Part shown: positions 12,328 through 23,755 of the stretch, in pieces
Numbering within the stretch: position 1 is the first letter of the stretch
How the letters are laid out: the number at the start of each line of letters is the position of its first letter
Origin: Tenrec ecaudatus
Lineage: Eukaryota; Chordata; Mammalia; Afrosoricida; Tenrecidae
Direction of reading: 5' to 3'
Length of the DNA: 64,000 nucleotides
NCBI RefSeq assembly: GCF_050624435.1
Contig: NC_134541.1
Location: 11,276,995 to 11,340,994, forward strand
The notes under the pieces: model-generated
The model's input: the letters and a program-made list of their open reading frames with translations, nothing else
What the model was told of the DNA's origin: nothing
Databases searched by the model: none
Translations under genes and position numbers: made by a program

Positions 12328-12545
12328 GGAGCCCCTGGGTGGCACAGAGGAAGCTCAGCTACTAATCAACGAGTTTGCAGTTCAAATCCACCCTAGGCAC
12401 CGCGGAAGCAAGGCCTGGTGATGCACTCGGAAAAGGCACCGCCGGGGAACACCTCGCAGAGGACGGTTCTGCCTGAAAGCACCCGGGCTGTCATCCCTCA
12501 GATCAACCTGATGTTCTGTGTGTTAAAGACATCCTGGAAATAAAC
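12328..12545 (+). repeat. Afrotherian SINE, second type, diverged
   Basis: Head 'gagcccctgggtggcacaga', middle 'gtttgcagttcaaatccacc' and 'aagcaaggcctggtgatgca', followed by an A-rich end at about 12540. Confidence 0.6.
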
Positions 12546-12643
12546 AAAACAAATCATAAATCAATCAAGACATCCTGGTTGGCAGAGCAGAAAGTCAGCA
12601 AAAGCAAAAACAAAAAAAAAACCTCCAGGAGATGGCCCCACAT

Positions 12644-12768
<125 letters not shown>

Positions 12769-12769
12769 A

Positions 12770-12850
12770 AAGAGGGCCAAAGCTCACAGGGCCAGTTCTG
12801 CTCTGTACCATAGCGTCGATATGGGTCAGCCTCGACTCAATGGCTGCTAA
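12770..12850 (+). repeat. AfroSINE tail fragment
   Basis: 'gggccagttctgctctgtac' followed by 'gtcagcctcgactcaatggc' is the SINE end. The compound microsatellite immediately upstream may have expanded inside this SINE. Confidence 0.6.
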
Positions 12851-13524
12851 ATTTTGTCTCACGTAACACATTAGGAAAGAAAATCTGAGCAGCTCTGTAA
12901 ACACGGCCCTCTCTGATGGATTGAATTCTGTACCTCCCCCGCCCCCAGATCCTAATTTCTAAGAGATTAGACATTCTGATTTCTCTGCCCAAGGTTATAA
13001 TTCCATTGGGAATGGCTGCCTTTGTGATGTTAATGAGCCGGGGCTGGTATCTGGTTATCCAGTGCGTTTTAAATGCATCCTTTTGAGATATAAAGTACTC
13101 AGGCAGCAGGGATGGGGGACGAATGAAGGTCATCCGGGAGGCTGAGCTCAGAAGAGGTGAGGGCCTGTGAGCCAATCAAAGCCAGCACCCTGAAATCAGG
13201 TGTCTAGCCTCCTCACCTGTGAGCAAATGACTTTCTGTTAAAAACATCTGCTCATCTAGCTAACTGAGGTGGGCTGGTGCCAATGCCCTGAGCATCCACT
13301 ACCTGGAAGGGTCTCAGACCCCCAGGTGATTCCTACATGCACAGAAGAATCACCTGGGGTGCTTGTTACACTCCAGATCCTGATTCCATAGATCTGGGGT
13401 GGAAAGACAAGTTTCAACAGGAGGTGGAACCGGAGAGAATTGGTTTGAAGCCTTGTCCACAGCGAGACTTTCTCCTTTGCAAACGGGGGCTGCTTTATCC
13501 TGATGTCCCCTCTCTCTCATCTTC
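12851..13524. other. Intergenic, with a MER5A-like piece at 13340-13402
   Basis: 'gaatcacctggggtgcttgt' followed by 'tagatctggggtgg' matches the 5' half of MER5A in sense orientation. Nothing else is supported. Confidence 0.4.
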
Positions 13525-13790
13525 CAGTGGGTGCTCAGCTGCTTACTGCAAGGTCAGTAGTTCAAACCCACCCCCACCCCACCCTCAGGAGCTCCTGGGG
13601 TGGGGCGGGGCGGGGGGGAGGGAAGACCTGGGAACCTGCTCTGTATCCGGGATGGCAAAGAAAACCCTCTGGGGCCGTGGTGCTCTGTGATGGGGCCCGT
13701 GTGTGTCAGGCTGAACTCCACGGTGCCCCACAGCACAGTCAGAAGCTGAGGCTGCAAGTGGGCAGGGTGGAGTCGGAATAAAACCTTGAT
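13525..13790 (+). repeat. AfroSINE, expanded middle
   Basis: 'cagctgcttactgcaaggtc' and 'gtagttcaaacccacc' give the head. A GC-rich insertion with G-runs at 13600-13620 splits the body. The tail is recognisable at 'ctgaactccacggtgcc'. Confidence 0.55.
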
Positions 13791-14837
13791 GGTTTATTGG
13801 TGAAATATTGGCCGTGAAGCCCCTGAAGCCCCTGAAGCCTCAAATCGTATTGTGGCTGTTTTGTTTTCGGTTCCTGTCGTGGACTGCCTCGTTTATAGAT
13901 GAAGAAACCAAGGCCGAGGTAGATAAAAGGACAAAGCTCTGGCCCCTGGTGGGGACTTAGTAAATATTGGTAAAATGATTACATTCCAGTCATCTGGCCA
14001 GGCCGCCACCCTGTGTACTGTAGACCACTAGCTGCAGTGTGTGTTGAGAAATATAGGTATCATTGGCCAGAGGCTCCTGAAAAGCCACATCCAGACTGAA
14101 CCAGAGGAAGGAGATTCACCCAGGGTTACTGATATGGGGATGGGGGTGAGGGGTCGCTTGCTGGAGTAGATCAAGTCAGGGTTGCCATGTGAACACCGGG
14201 TTTGGGGAGACGATACGCAAGGTTGAAGCATGCGCACATGGACTATGTATCTTATGACTTCCCAGCAAGCCTTTCCTTCCACTTTCCGGAGGGACTGCCT
14301 TGCGCACTCCAGAGGCTCATGGGAAACTGCTAGTCCTGGTTTCCCTACTACGTCCTCCTGCCCCCACCCATTACAAGACAGCCAATCAGATTTATATGGC
14401 GTTCTTCCACCAGTACTACCGCCTCGCAGATTGGCTCACAGATGAACAAGGACACAGACCAAGCCAATAAGAGCACTCCTTGGCATATCTCCACCAGAGC
14501 TAGCTCCAATGTTTCTTTATTGAAAACTCCCCAAAACGAGGGGTTTAGGTCCACGGTCGTTACCCTCACCCTGTACCATGGTTTTGGAAAAGGTCAGCTT
14601 ACTTAAGGACATCTTCCTGAGGGCAAAGAGAAAATTGTGTCTCTTCCAAATCCTCATCTTCATGATGGGGGTTTACATAAGCCAGCTTGGAGAGGCAGAG
14701 GACACAGAACAGAGATTAAAGTACTGACCTCCTCCCCTTATATTTAGAGTGTGTGTTCTTTTTGAGGGGGTGGGGAGGGACAGGAGTCCTAGTGATGGAG
14801 TCTCTGAGTGGCATAACCCGTTAAAGACCGGCTGGCA
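13791..14837. other. Intergenic, with a possible MIR at 13885-13960
   Basis: 'tatagatgaagaaaccaagg' looks like the complement of the MIR core. The rest is unassigned and has no gene signal. Confidence 0.4.
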
Positions 14838-15148
14838 TAAAATACTGAAAGTTCCGCAGACTGCCAAAAGAACCGTCTTTAAAGAATTACACCAGCATGC
14901 TCGTTAGAGACGAGGATGGTGAGACTCCGTCTCATCTGCTCTGGACATGTTGTCAGGAGAGACCAGTCCCCGGAGAGGGACATCAGGCTTGGTCAAGTAG
15001 AGGGGCCGTGAAAAGAGGAAGACCCTTGGCAAGACAGACTGCCACAGTGGACCGTCCGACGTCCCAACCATCGTGAGGATGGCTCAGGACCAGGGGTCCT
15101 GTGAGTTAATGCCAACTGGACAGTCCCTCACACCAACAAAATAAAGAA
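14838..15148 (+). mobile_element. RTE/BovB-type LINE 3' fragment
   Basis: 'ccgcagactgccaaaagaac', 'ctctggacatgttgtcagga', 'gaggaagacccttggc' and 'gtgaggatggctcaggacc' follow the 3' order of the RTE family. Confidence 0.85.
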
Positions 15149-15199
15149 CAAAGGGGAAGAAAGGAACATGTGGGAAATACCATGGGGTCTAACATGTGT

Positions 15200-16110
15200 A
15201 ATTATGTCTCAGAAAATGGTGAATTAAGATAAGAGACAGTTAGGAAAACATTTGGTTAAAAAGGCTCAAAATTCGTAGATCCAAGAAGAAGCGAAATGAT
15301 TGCAAACACCCTCTCATTTGATCTCCCTTATGATTCATTTAAATGTATGTATTTAATATTCTCTGCTCTCTTTTCAATTGAGGTTTAAATCATTTGATTT
15401 TGTTGTGCTTGTTAGTTCTGTTTGATTGTTTGGTGTTTGTTTGTTTTTCATGGTTTCTACATACGAAATCTAGGGTAAGCAAGTGTGCAGAGACCATGAC
15501 TGGATTGGTGCTTCCCTTGGGGTCGGGCAGGGAGGCTGGGGGAAATGGGAGCTAATAATGATGTGTCCAAGAATGAAGAAAATGTTTTGAACTGATTCGG
15601 TACAAGAACATGTACAACTCTTCTTGATGTGATTGGAATATTGAATAATATGATGTGTGAATTGTATGCTAACAAAACTATTAAAAACAATATAAATAAA
15701 TGATTGCAAACATAAGAAAATCACACCAAGATATTTCCAAATCCAACTCCTGAAAACAGTAATTAAGAAAAAGTATATATATATTTAAAACAGGTGGTGG
15801 TGGTGGAAGGGGAGCAGATCATTAAACGCAAGGAAGAAAGATAAGAATTATCACATATTTCTTTTCAGTTATTATGGAAGCCAGAACACTGTAAGAGACC
15901 TTCGAAAAACTTAGTACCTAGTAAAAAATCTCTAAAACCTTTCTCAAATAAACAGAAGTGAGATAACGTGTCTCTAACAGACTTGCACCACAAGAAATAA
16001 CAGAGAAAAAGTCCTACATTGCTGGCAAATGGCCCAAGGCGGAAACTGGAAATGATGCAAAGGGATTTTTCTCATGTCCTTAAAAGATACTAAAAATAAG
16101 GGGGGGGGCT
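15200..16110 (+). mobile_element. Old L1 fragment (ORF1/inter-ORF region), interrupted
   Basis: 'aaaattcgtagatccaagaa' before the interruption and 'atcacaccaagatatttcca', 'cttgcaccacaagaaataac' after it follow the layout of older mammalian L1 (L1M) ORF1 3' sequence. It is split by the insertion at 15309-15697. Confidence 0.6.
15309..15697 (+). mobile_element. A-tailed LINE 3' end inserted in old L1
   Basis: A 389-bp insertion ending 'aaaactattaaaaacaatat', flanked by a perfect 15-bp duplication, 'aaatgattgcaaaca', at 15294-15308 and 15698-15712. The end resembles the 'attgaattgtatga..gtgaatt' family also seen at 23690, 29240 and 35390. Confidence 0.85.
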
Positions 16111-16419
16111 ATGGAAGAGTACTTGAATTTGTGAAAGCTTCTAGATTTACTGCGCCTGCTAAGGCTAAAGGTGTGTCCACAACGATTGATGTGAGATACT
16201 CTTTAACCCTTGAATTGAAACTCACCTCGAGTCGCGTTTAAATGAAGTAACACTTGGGCACATAAATGAAAGACTGTTAGGGGTGGTGGGAAAAAGCAAC
16301 GAGCTAGACAGTGGATGAGTGTGAACTTGGTGACACAGAGGAGAGTCCACAGGAAGGAAAAGGGAACTCCAGGAGCAGGTGACAGGTAAACAAAGTTGAT
16401 CGGAAATGGTCACCTCATT

Positions 16420-16735
16420 TACAACAAAGAGTTAGTTGTATGGAAAATAGAAAGACTAAGGGGACGGATAACGGAAATGTGGGTGAAGGGAGACAATGGG
16501 CAGTGGTAAGATACGAAATCACGAACAAGATGTAATTGATCAAAGATTCACAAGGGTGGGAGAGGGAGGGGGAGGGAGGGGAATAAAGAGGAGGTTCTAC
16601 CAAGGGTTCAAGTAGAAAATGTTCTGGAAATGACGGCAGCAGATGTACACATATGCGCGCTTTAATTGATGTATGGAATGTTTTAAGAGCTGTAAGAGCC
16701 CCCAATAAAACGACTTAATAAGAATAAAACACACT
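16420..16735 (+). mobile_element. Family-B LINE 3' end
   Basis: 'gggtgaagggagacaatggg', 'gttctggaaatgacggcagc' and the end 'agagcccccaataaaacgac' followed by an A-rich tail match the A-tailed family described at 3167-3842. Confidence 0.75.
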
Positions 16736-17066
16736 CCCAAAAAGAAAATGGAAAGACTGCTTCGTGAATTAAGGCAGGGCGTTGGTAAATGCGCTATCTG
16801 TGCATGTATGACAATGACATGGAAAAGAGTCGCTGCTGCGAGTGATTGTGATCAGCTAATCAAGCCTAACTGGCATCTGGGCCCTGGGTTGGGAGGGTTG
16901 GGTCCAAGGTTAAAGGAACAGCGCAGTGGACTGGCCCATTGTCATGCTCTTGCTGCCTTTCTAGTTCACTGTGTGGGGCGAGGTCATCCAAGTCACAGTT
17001 GGTCTCCAGTCATCTCGATTGACAGAAGATTGGCAAGGAAGAAATAAAAATTAAGAACAAGAAAAC
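16736..17066. other. Intergenic, nothing recognised
   Basis: A 99-codon frame lies here, but it shows no known domain or gene context. Confidence 0.4.
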
Positions 17067-17263
17067 CCCACTGCCATCAATTCAATTCTGTGTCATAGGA
17101 ACCCTACCGGCCAGAGTAGAACTGTCCCTGTGGGTTCCCGAGACTTGAAGGGAAGAGAAAGCCTCATCTTTCTCCCTTGGAGCAGCTGGTGGTTTCAAAC
17201 TGTGGACCTTATGGCTAGCAGCCCAACCCGTGACCCACTATGCAATGAAGGTCCCTCGAGCCA
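17067..17263 (-). repeat. AfroSINE, antisense, near full length
   Basis: The plus strand opens with the complement of the SINE tail ('tgccatcaattcaattctgt') and closes with the complement of the head ('tgacccactatgcaatgaag'). Confidence 0.85.
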
Positions 17264-17844
17264 GGACTAAGAGGAGCAAGTGGAATGAGTATCTAGTTGC
17301 CCCCCTGAACGATGACTTATTTTGCCCAGTGACCACAAGTACCAGCTCATGCCTAACTACCATTATTCAATATATATATATTTTAAAAACTGGGTACAAA
17401 TAATTTATAATAAGGTGGTTGGTGGTTTTTACAAATACCCAGGAAAATCACACAGTGTTGCCAGCGTCAGACACCATCCTGGCCCCACGTGGGCACACTC
17501 CTTTGCACCCAGCCCTGAGCTGGCAGAGCCTTTACGGTTTACTGTGACCCCGCATGAGCTTCAGAATCAAGGACCACACCACCTTGTCTCCAATAGGACT
17601 TTCCTGGTCACCTCCCCACTGCAGGATGCCCCTGCTTTCTGAGCTCAGGCTTGCCTTTCTGAAGGTGCCCATCCCCATGTCACCCACACCAGCAGTGGAC
17701 AGTCTGCTCAGCCAGCCCTCGGTCCCCTTCACAGAAATGGTAGTAGATTTCTGCCTCCCGTGTTGTTAGCACTGTTAGCAAAATTCTGGAATTTTGCCCA
17801 GGAGGGCCCACCTCGCTTTGACACCTTGCACACTGGAAAGAGAA

Positions 17845-18150
17845 GGTACCTTGATCAACAATTCCGTAGAAAAATTCTGATCAGAAGGAGAAACGGGAGA
17901 GAATAGTATTTCAAAATTTTATGGACTGCAGACCTTCTGTAGTCATGGAGAGTGGATGAACCCCCCCACTGCCGACCTACTGCCCTGAGATCATCTTTAA
18001 ACCAAAATAATTCAAAAGTCATGAGGAAGAACGATGAGTGTCCTGCTACAAGGTTTTTGTATCGCATGGGAAGTGCGATACATGCAGACTCTGCTGACAT
18101 GCTACCCAGACCCTCTACAGCAAAGACACAGAGACCAAGTGACAGCTACA
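17845..18150 (+). repeat. Unnamed dispersed repeat ('family C')
   Basis: Shares 'ttgatcaa..attccgtagaa' and 'ggagagtggatgaacccc' with a second copy at about 29945-30105, both followed by a SINE. The family was not identified; it may be the 3' part of a LINE or ERV. Confidence 0.45.
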
Positions 18151-18164
18151 GAACCCTGGAAGAG

Positions 18165-18515
18165 TCAGGGTGGGCTGCTAGCCAATTGTTCTAAGGGAGA
18201 AAGATGGGGCTTTCTGCTCCTGTGAAGAGTTAAAGTCTAAGATACCCACAAGGGCAGATCTACTCTATCCTATAGATAGATCTACTGTCCGACTGATCAG
18301 GAGAGATCTACTCTATCCTATAGATAGATCTACCATCCTATCGATCAGGATATATTTACTCTATGCGATAGATAGATCTACTGTCCTATTGGTCAAGATA
18401 GATCTACTCTATCCTATAGATAGGTCTACTGTCCTATCGATCAGGACAGATCGACTGTATCCGATAGGGTTGCTTTTTAAGTCAGAATAGACACATGGAC
18501 AGGGCGTTTGGTTTG
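18165..18515 (+). repeat. AfroSINE containing an internal minisatellite
   Basis: The SINE body ('gatggggctttctgctcctg', 'aagagttaaagtctaagata') runs into the tandem array at 18257-18467. It then resumes with 'agggttgctttttaagtcag' and 'tttggtttgg'. Confidence 0.75.
18257..18467 (+). repeat. 48-bp minisatellite, about 4.4 copies
   Basis: Units of 48 bp start at 18257, 18305, 18353 and 18401, with a partial fifth at 18449. Each contains 'gatctactctatcc..tagat' and a 'gatca(g/a)ga' segment. The unit derives from the SINE block that normally reads 'ttctactctgtcctatagg'. Confidence 0.95.
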
Positions 18516-18689
18516 GGAATCTTTAGAGGAAAGGGCGCCAAAGAGGGCTGAATACCTCACAGCAGGAAAAGCTAAACAACGGCCGCGGGAGGAAGGGCCA
18601 CACCAGACAGACTGACACGGACGCTTGACTGAACAAAGTGGCCTCCACCTCAAAACTCCCTGTGCCTTGGACTCAGGACTGAAACGCTC

Positions 18690-19057
18690 TCATGGGAGAG
18701 GATGCAAAGGATGGCCCCCCCAAGACTCTCCCCACTGGCCTGTGAGCTTCCTGCATTCAGCGTCATTACACCTGTGAGCTTCCTGCATTCAGCATCATTA
18801 CACCTGTGAGCTTCCTGCATTCAGCATCATTACACCTGTGAGCTTCCTGCATTCAGCATCATTACAAGTAGCAATGTGGGTGTGAAGAGGGATTTATGGG
18901 CTCGTATCAGACCTATGGGCTAATATCGGATTTACGGACTTGATCTGGACTGGGCTGGGATATTTTCTCAATATTCAATCGCTCTTTGATATAAAGCTCT
19001 CTCTTATACATACATGGGTGTCCCTGGATTTTTCTCTAGTCAACCGCAGACTAGCAC
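18690..19057 (+). mobile_element. LTR (ERVL/MaLR-like), same family as 33548-34046
   Basis: 'ccactggcctgtgagcttcc', 'gacttgatctggactgggct', the TATA-like 'gatataaagctc' and the end 'gcagactagcaca' match the complement of the solo LTR at 33548-34046. The 5' end is not resolved. A 32-bp tandem array lies inside it. Confidence 0.65.
18739..18866 (+). repeat. 32-bp tandem repeat, four copies
   Basis: Four adjacent 32-bp units start at 18739, 18771, 18803 and 18835, each beginning 'cctgtgagcttcctgcattc'. Copies 2-4 are identical and copy 1 differs at one base ('agcg' for 'agca'). The sibling LTR at 33548 has a single copy. Confidence 0.97.
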
Positions 19058-19499
19058 ACTCCTCAAAATCATAAGAGAACTGCCTTCGTGATCAGAGAAA
19101 GGCTGGTAGGACCCTGGAGACTATGGTCTCCATCTGCCTTACAAGTCTGAAAATGAACACACTCTGATAGGCTCAATTTCAGTCGCACAAGACAAATCTA
19201 AAGGAGGAACAATGCCCCAGGGAGGCACCCATGCAGCAATCGACCGCTTGAGAGCAAAAGGGCCGTGGCTGGCCAAGGACAAAGTTGAGAGGGGTTAGGA
19301 CAGAAGGAGATGTGGAAACAGGAAAGCCAGGGAGGAAGTGTGACAAGTGGTGTTAGCCTGTAGGATGGCAGCCAAGGAGATGAAGCAAAATGCATGTGAA
19401 TTATAGAAACAAAGGAAGAACAAAATGTGCATGAACTGATCGGCTCGGTCTACCTTTACCCAATTCAAAATAAGAAAATAAAGAAAAAAGAATCAGTTG
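19058..19499. other. Intergenic, nothing recognised
   Basis: No gene or confident repeat. Confidence 0.4.
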
Positions 19500-19690
19500 A
19501 TGAGAGGCTGTGATAATTTAAAATATGCATATTGTGAGTCCTAGAGCAACCAATGAAAAAGAAGACAAAAAGATGGTGCTAATAAGTCAAGATGAAGATA
19601 ATATAACATATATGTATATATTTTTTAATTTAAAGATTTTAATTCAAAATGGAGCGGAAAAAGAATGGAAAATAAATTAAGGAGATATTA

Positions 19691-19694
19691 TATA

Positions 19695-19748
<54 letters not shown>
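19691..19748. repeat. (TA)n microsatellite
   Basis: An almost pure TA tract of nearly 60 bp with one early 'tg' interruption. Confidence 0.97.
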
Positions 19749-19749
<1 letters not shown>

Positions 19750-19751
<2 letters not shown>

Positions 19752-19945
19752 GAGTCAATTCCAACTCATAGCAACCCCATAGGGCAGAGTAGGGCTGTCC
19801 CAGGGAGTTTTCCAGGCTATAAACCTTTCTGGTGCCTCTGGACATACTTCTGTGGTGCAGGTGGGGGTGGGGGGGCATAGACCGTTCAAATCACTAACGT
19901 CCAGTTCTAATCTTCAAGCGCTTTAACCAGTGTGCCGTCAGGTAT
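19750..19945 (-). repeat. Afrotherian SINE, antisense
   Basis: Opens with 'tgagtcaattccaactcata', the complement of the SINE tail, and ends near 'ctttaaccagtgtgccg', the complement of its head. Confidence 0.75.
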
Positions 19946-20439
19946 GTTTGAATAAGCAATAGCTGTGACAAATAGGTACTAAATTATAGAATTAAACTAT
20001 CTAAAAATTACATTAAATCTAAATGATCTAACATTCCAATTAAAAGCCAGAGATTTTCAGTCTGTGTAAAAGAAAGGAAGATTCAACTTTGTACTGTAGA
20101 AAGAAAGCCATTTCAGCTATAAAGACGTAGATGGTCAGAGGCAATGGAAAAGGATGTACCATGTAAACGCTAAGTATTGTCATAACGTGCATTGCCTCTG
20201 CTGATAACAGAGGAGACTTCAGTGTAAGAATTATTACCAGGATTAATGGGACATTTCGAAATGATAACAAGGTCTAGTCATCAAATAACAACTAAATCCT
20301 AAATGTGTATGCTCCTTATAATACAGAACTAAACCAATAATACATGCTTATGATATGTAACTCAAAACAAGTACAAGTTAACGTTGTATGTGGGGCTATG
20401 TACGAGAGATAAATTCCTTTACATTGTTTGGTTAAAAGT

Positions 20440-20680
20440 GTATTGATTAAAAAAAGATAAAATAATAATTTGTAAATTATCAAGGGTTCATGAGGGAGGG
20501 GGGAACAGGGAGGGAGGGAAAAAATGAGGTGCTGATACCAAGGGCTCAAGTGGAAAGCAAATGTTTTGAGAATGATGATGGCAACAAGTGTATAAATGTG
20601 CTTGACACAATGAATGTATGGATGGATTGTGATAAGAGTTGTACAAGCCCCCAATAAAATGATTTAAGTTTAAAAAAGTC
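20440..20680 (+). mobile_element. Family-B LINE 3' end inserted in old L1
   Basis: 'gggttcatgagggagggggg' to 'agcccccaataaaatgattt' plus an A-rich tail. Near-matching direct repeats, 'aaaagtgtattgatt' before and 'aaaagtccattgatt' after, suggest a diverged target duplication. Confidence 0.75.
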
Positions 20681-20997
20681 CATTGATTTTAAATGTTAGT
20701 ATTTTCATTAGGTGCCATTCGAGTTGGCTCTGGCCCATAAAGACCCTGGGCTCAGCAGAATGAAACACAGCACAATCCAGATAAAGCCAGTTTGCCCTCA
20801 CACGAGGTGCACTATTTTATACTGCCCCAATCTTGGAAAATAGACAAATAAGGAAGAAGTGTGCTAAGTAATAACAATCAAGAGTGTAATCACTGTCTAA
20901 GAACCTGTGGTGTTCTAGGCTGGGTCCCTAGGCAAGGAACACAGTTCACATAGTTGGTTGCTAACTGGAAGGTGGGAGGTTCGAGTCCCATGGAGAC

Positions 20998-21180
20998 AGA
21001 GCCGCAGTGGTGTAGTGGTTAAGCAATGTGCTGCTAACTTCAAAGTCAGGAGTTCAAAAACACCAGTCTTTCCTCGGGAGAAAGACAGGCTTTCGATTCC
21101 TGTCCAGAGTGACAGTCTCAGAACCCCTGTTCTCCGGGTGAGTGCGAGGCGGCGTCGACTCGATGGCGGTGAGTGAGAGG
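20998..21180 (+). repeat. AfroSINE
   Basis: 'cgcagtggtgtagtggttaa', 'aagtcaggagttcaaaaaca' and the end 'cggcgtcgactcgatggcgg'. A short SINE head-like piece also lies just upstream at about 20955-20995. Confidence 0.85.
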
Positions 21181-21374
21181 CAGCTCAGGAGAAAGGCTGA
21201 GCGACCTCAGTCTGGAAAATCAACCGTCTGACTCTTAGGTGGCCGCTGACACGCCTGTGTCACCAGGAGCCCAGATTGACTTGGAAGCCACTGGTGTGGC
21301 TGCGTGTGGGTCAGGCTGGTTCCTTTCTCTTTCAGGAAAGGGGAACCCCGATTCTCTGCATCTGGCGGAAGAAC

Positions 21375-21650
21375 ACTAGGGTAATCTGCTGTTGTGAGTC
21401 CGTTCCCACCTGTAGTGAGCCCAGGCCTAACAGGGCAAAACACTGCCTGTCCCTCACCGTCCTCAGGATGGACTGTTGTTACCTTTGAGCCCATTGTTGC
21501 AGCCACCGTGCCAACCCACCTCGTGGAGGGGCTTCCTCTTTCCATTGACCATCTACTTCCCCAAGCAAGATGTCCTTCTCCAGGGACGACTGCCTCCTGA
21601 GAACATGGCCGAAGACCTGAGCAGGTCTCACGCTCCTTGCTTCTAAAAAG
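21375..21650 (-). mobile_element. RTE/BovB-type LINE 3' fragment, antisense
   Basis: 'aaacactgcctgtccctcac', 'gagcccattgttgcagccac', 'aagatgtccttctccaggga' and 'ctgagaacatggccgaagac' are the complement of the RTE 3' region. Confidence 0.85.
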
Positions 21651-22439
21651 CATGAAAAAATAAAATAAATCAATAAAAAGCATTCTGACTGTCGTTCTTC
21701 TGAGACAGATCAGTTGGGTCGTTGGAAGAGAGGGTTAGGAAAAGGCAGCTGTGACAGAACAGAGTGGGCCCCGCCCCCACACTCCCTGTACCCTTGGCCT
21801 TTGGACTGAACTACTTCAACGGGAGAGGAAGCAAAGGCCAGCCCCCCTAAGACTGTGCACATGGTGGTGTGGGATCTTGGGTGGGACCCTTACCTTAGTG
21901 GGTGCCCAATGAAAGGAGACCACCATCTATGTAACAACTCAATGCTCTCCCTGCATTGATATGATAGGTGTGAATCTGAGAGGCCAGGATGTAAGAAATG
22001 ACACAGGAAAATTTCCCCTAGCATCTACCCCCATGCTCAGTGTAAACAGAGCTCAATCGATTAAGAAATCACTCTGTTCAAAGCAACAACTCGTGGATTA
22101 TAGCTCGCAGTTGGACTGGTCGCCCATAGTCTCCATAGCAACAATAGCTTAAATTCTATGCCACTCGGTAAATTATTGACGCTATCAACGTAATCACCTT
22201 ATACACCAGAAGGATGATTGATATTTTTCTCTTTTGTTTTGGGGGGGTTTTGTTTGTTTTTGTTGGTTTTTGTTTTTGTCATAATATGACTGCAGAAGTA
22301 AAGCAGAGTCGTTCGTTCGTAACCTGTGGACAAGCAGATGGATTCTGGGCTCCCAATTAATTCTAGCCCCAATCCAAGAGCAGTCAGTTCTTACAACGCA
22401 GCCCTCCTTGACCCTCCCCTTCACGAAGAGATCTCTGAA
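21651..22439. other. Intergenic with unassigned repeat-like sequence
   Basis: 21760-21870 shares 'actccctgt..ccttgg' and 'gggagagga(a/t)gcaaagg' with 18650-18720, so it is a dispersed repeat, perhaps the 5' part of the LTR family. No gene seen. Confidence 0.4.
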
Positions 22440-23190
22440 GATTAGGGTGCTGCCAGCAAAGCGTGGTGAAGAAAGCAAATGACGCCCGGCTAGCAATTGG
22501 AACACTGTCTGCGGTCTTAAAGCAGCGGCATCTAAATGAGGTGTCAACTCAGTCCACAGGGTAGAAGCACTCCAGCCGGTGTGATCCCAAGATGACAATT
22601 GCAAAATCCAAATATGATGAAGAGAAAGGTTATCAGAGCTCCAATTGTGAACACCCAATTGTAGAAGGCTATGGAGGACGGCGGGCGCCCAAAGTCCATC
22701 TGCAGAGTACCTAGTCACCTGAAGCCTCTGGCAGATCCCCGCCAGCCACAGGTGAGGGATTCAAACAGCTTTAGTATCAGACAGGGACTACTGTAAACTC
22801 GATACGGTGGATTAAACCATGGTGTAATGTGATACTTGGTCAGTTGACTTCCTTCTTGACCCAATCTGAATTTGCTCTAGGTAACAGAAATTACATCTCT
22901 GACTTTGTAATATTGGTGATGATCGTTTCTTTCTTACTCTTTATTTTTATGTTTATCATTATATTACTGTTATTTCTTCTCTCTGTCTCTTTGTTGTTGT
23001 GTCTGTTGGGCGTCCCAGTCTGTGCAGCGCAGGAGTGGATGGACAGAGACAGTGACTGAGGCAATGGTTTAACGGGAAGGTGGGGAGAGTGAGGGGATTC
23101 GGAGAGCAAACCATGAATGTGGGAGCGGGGAGGGAGCATTAGGATTGATTGTGATGATGTTTATACAACTCTTTTTTAAAAAGCAATTTA
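22440..23190 (+). mobile_element. Family-B LINE sequence upstream of the tail, with L1-like 3' continuation
   Basis: 'acgcccggctagcaattgga', 'ggtcttaaagcagcggcatc' and 'gtagaagcactccagccggt' match, in sense, the far end of the long family-B copy at 56346-57085. The rest (22720-23190) is A/T-rich LINE-like 3' sequence. Confidence 0.5.
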
Positions 23191-23755
23191 ACTATGGAAG
23201 TGTATACTTTGTGAATAACACATCAAGAAAACTACTAAGAAAGAAAGAAATGAAGAAATCACATTTAACCAATGGTTACCATGGGTAAAGGAGGAGGAGG
23301 TTTTGTTAAGGGACACTGAGTTTATGTTAACAGTGGTGGAATCATCTGGAGGGCGATATTGATAACGGTTGTACAACATGGAGTATAATCGATGGCGCTG
23401 AATTATGCATGTCGAAGTTGGTAAACTGGAGAATGTTTTGTTCTGTATATCTGTGCCACTGTTTTTAAAAATTACACAAATAACAATGAGAACTAGGAAG
23501 AAGAAAATGTTCTAAAAGTGATGCTTACACAAGTCTCTTTTTTTAAATAGTTTTATCAGGGGCTCTTGTAATAATCCATACATCAATTGTATCAAGCCTA
23601 GTTGGGCATATGTGGCCATTATCATTTTCCAAACATTTACTTAGAATTTGAGCCCTTGGTATCAGCTCCTCTTTTTCCCCTTGCACAATCCTTGATCAAA
23701 CTATTGAATTGTATGATAGGTGGAGGAAGAGCCAATAAAACTTTTAAAAGGTGGG
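23190..23755 (+). mobile_element. L1-like 3' end interrupted by an antisense family-B copy
   Basis: Parallels 34970-35425: 'accaatggttaccatgggta', 'ggagtataatcgatggcgct', 'ggagaatgttttgttctgta', 'aggaagaagaaaatgttcta', ending 'aattgtatgatagg'. A minus-strand family-B piece at about 23540-23690 splits it, with near-matching flanks 'cttacacaagtc' and 'cttgcacaatcc'. Confidence 0.65.

Larger units (their letters stand above)
19500..20410 (+). mobile_element. Old L1 fragment, interrupted
   Basis: 'gccatttcagctataaagac', 'aatggaaaaggatgtaccat' and 'atcaaataacaactaaatcc' follow L1M ORF2 5' sequence. It is split at about 19685-19945 by (TA)n and an antisense SINE. Confidence 0.55.

Noticed and set aside
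18257..18866. Regular direct repeats resembling a CRISPR array
   Set aside because: The units are contiguous with no unique spacers, lie inside a SINE and an LTR, and the genome is mammalian.
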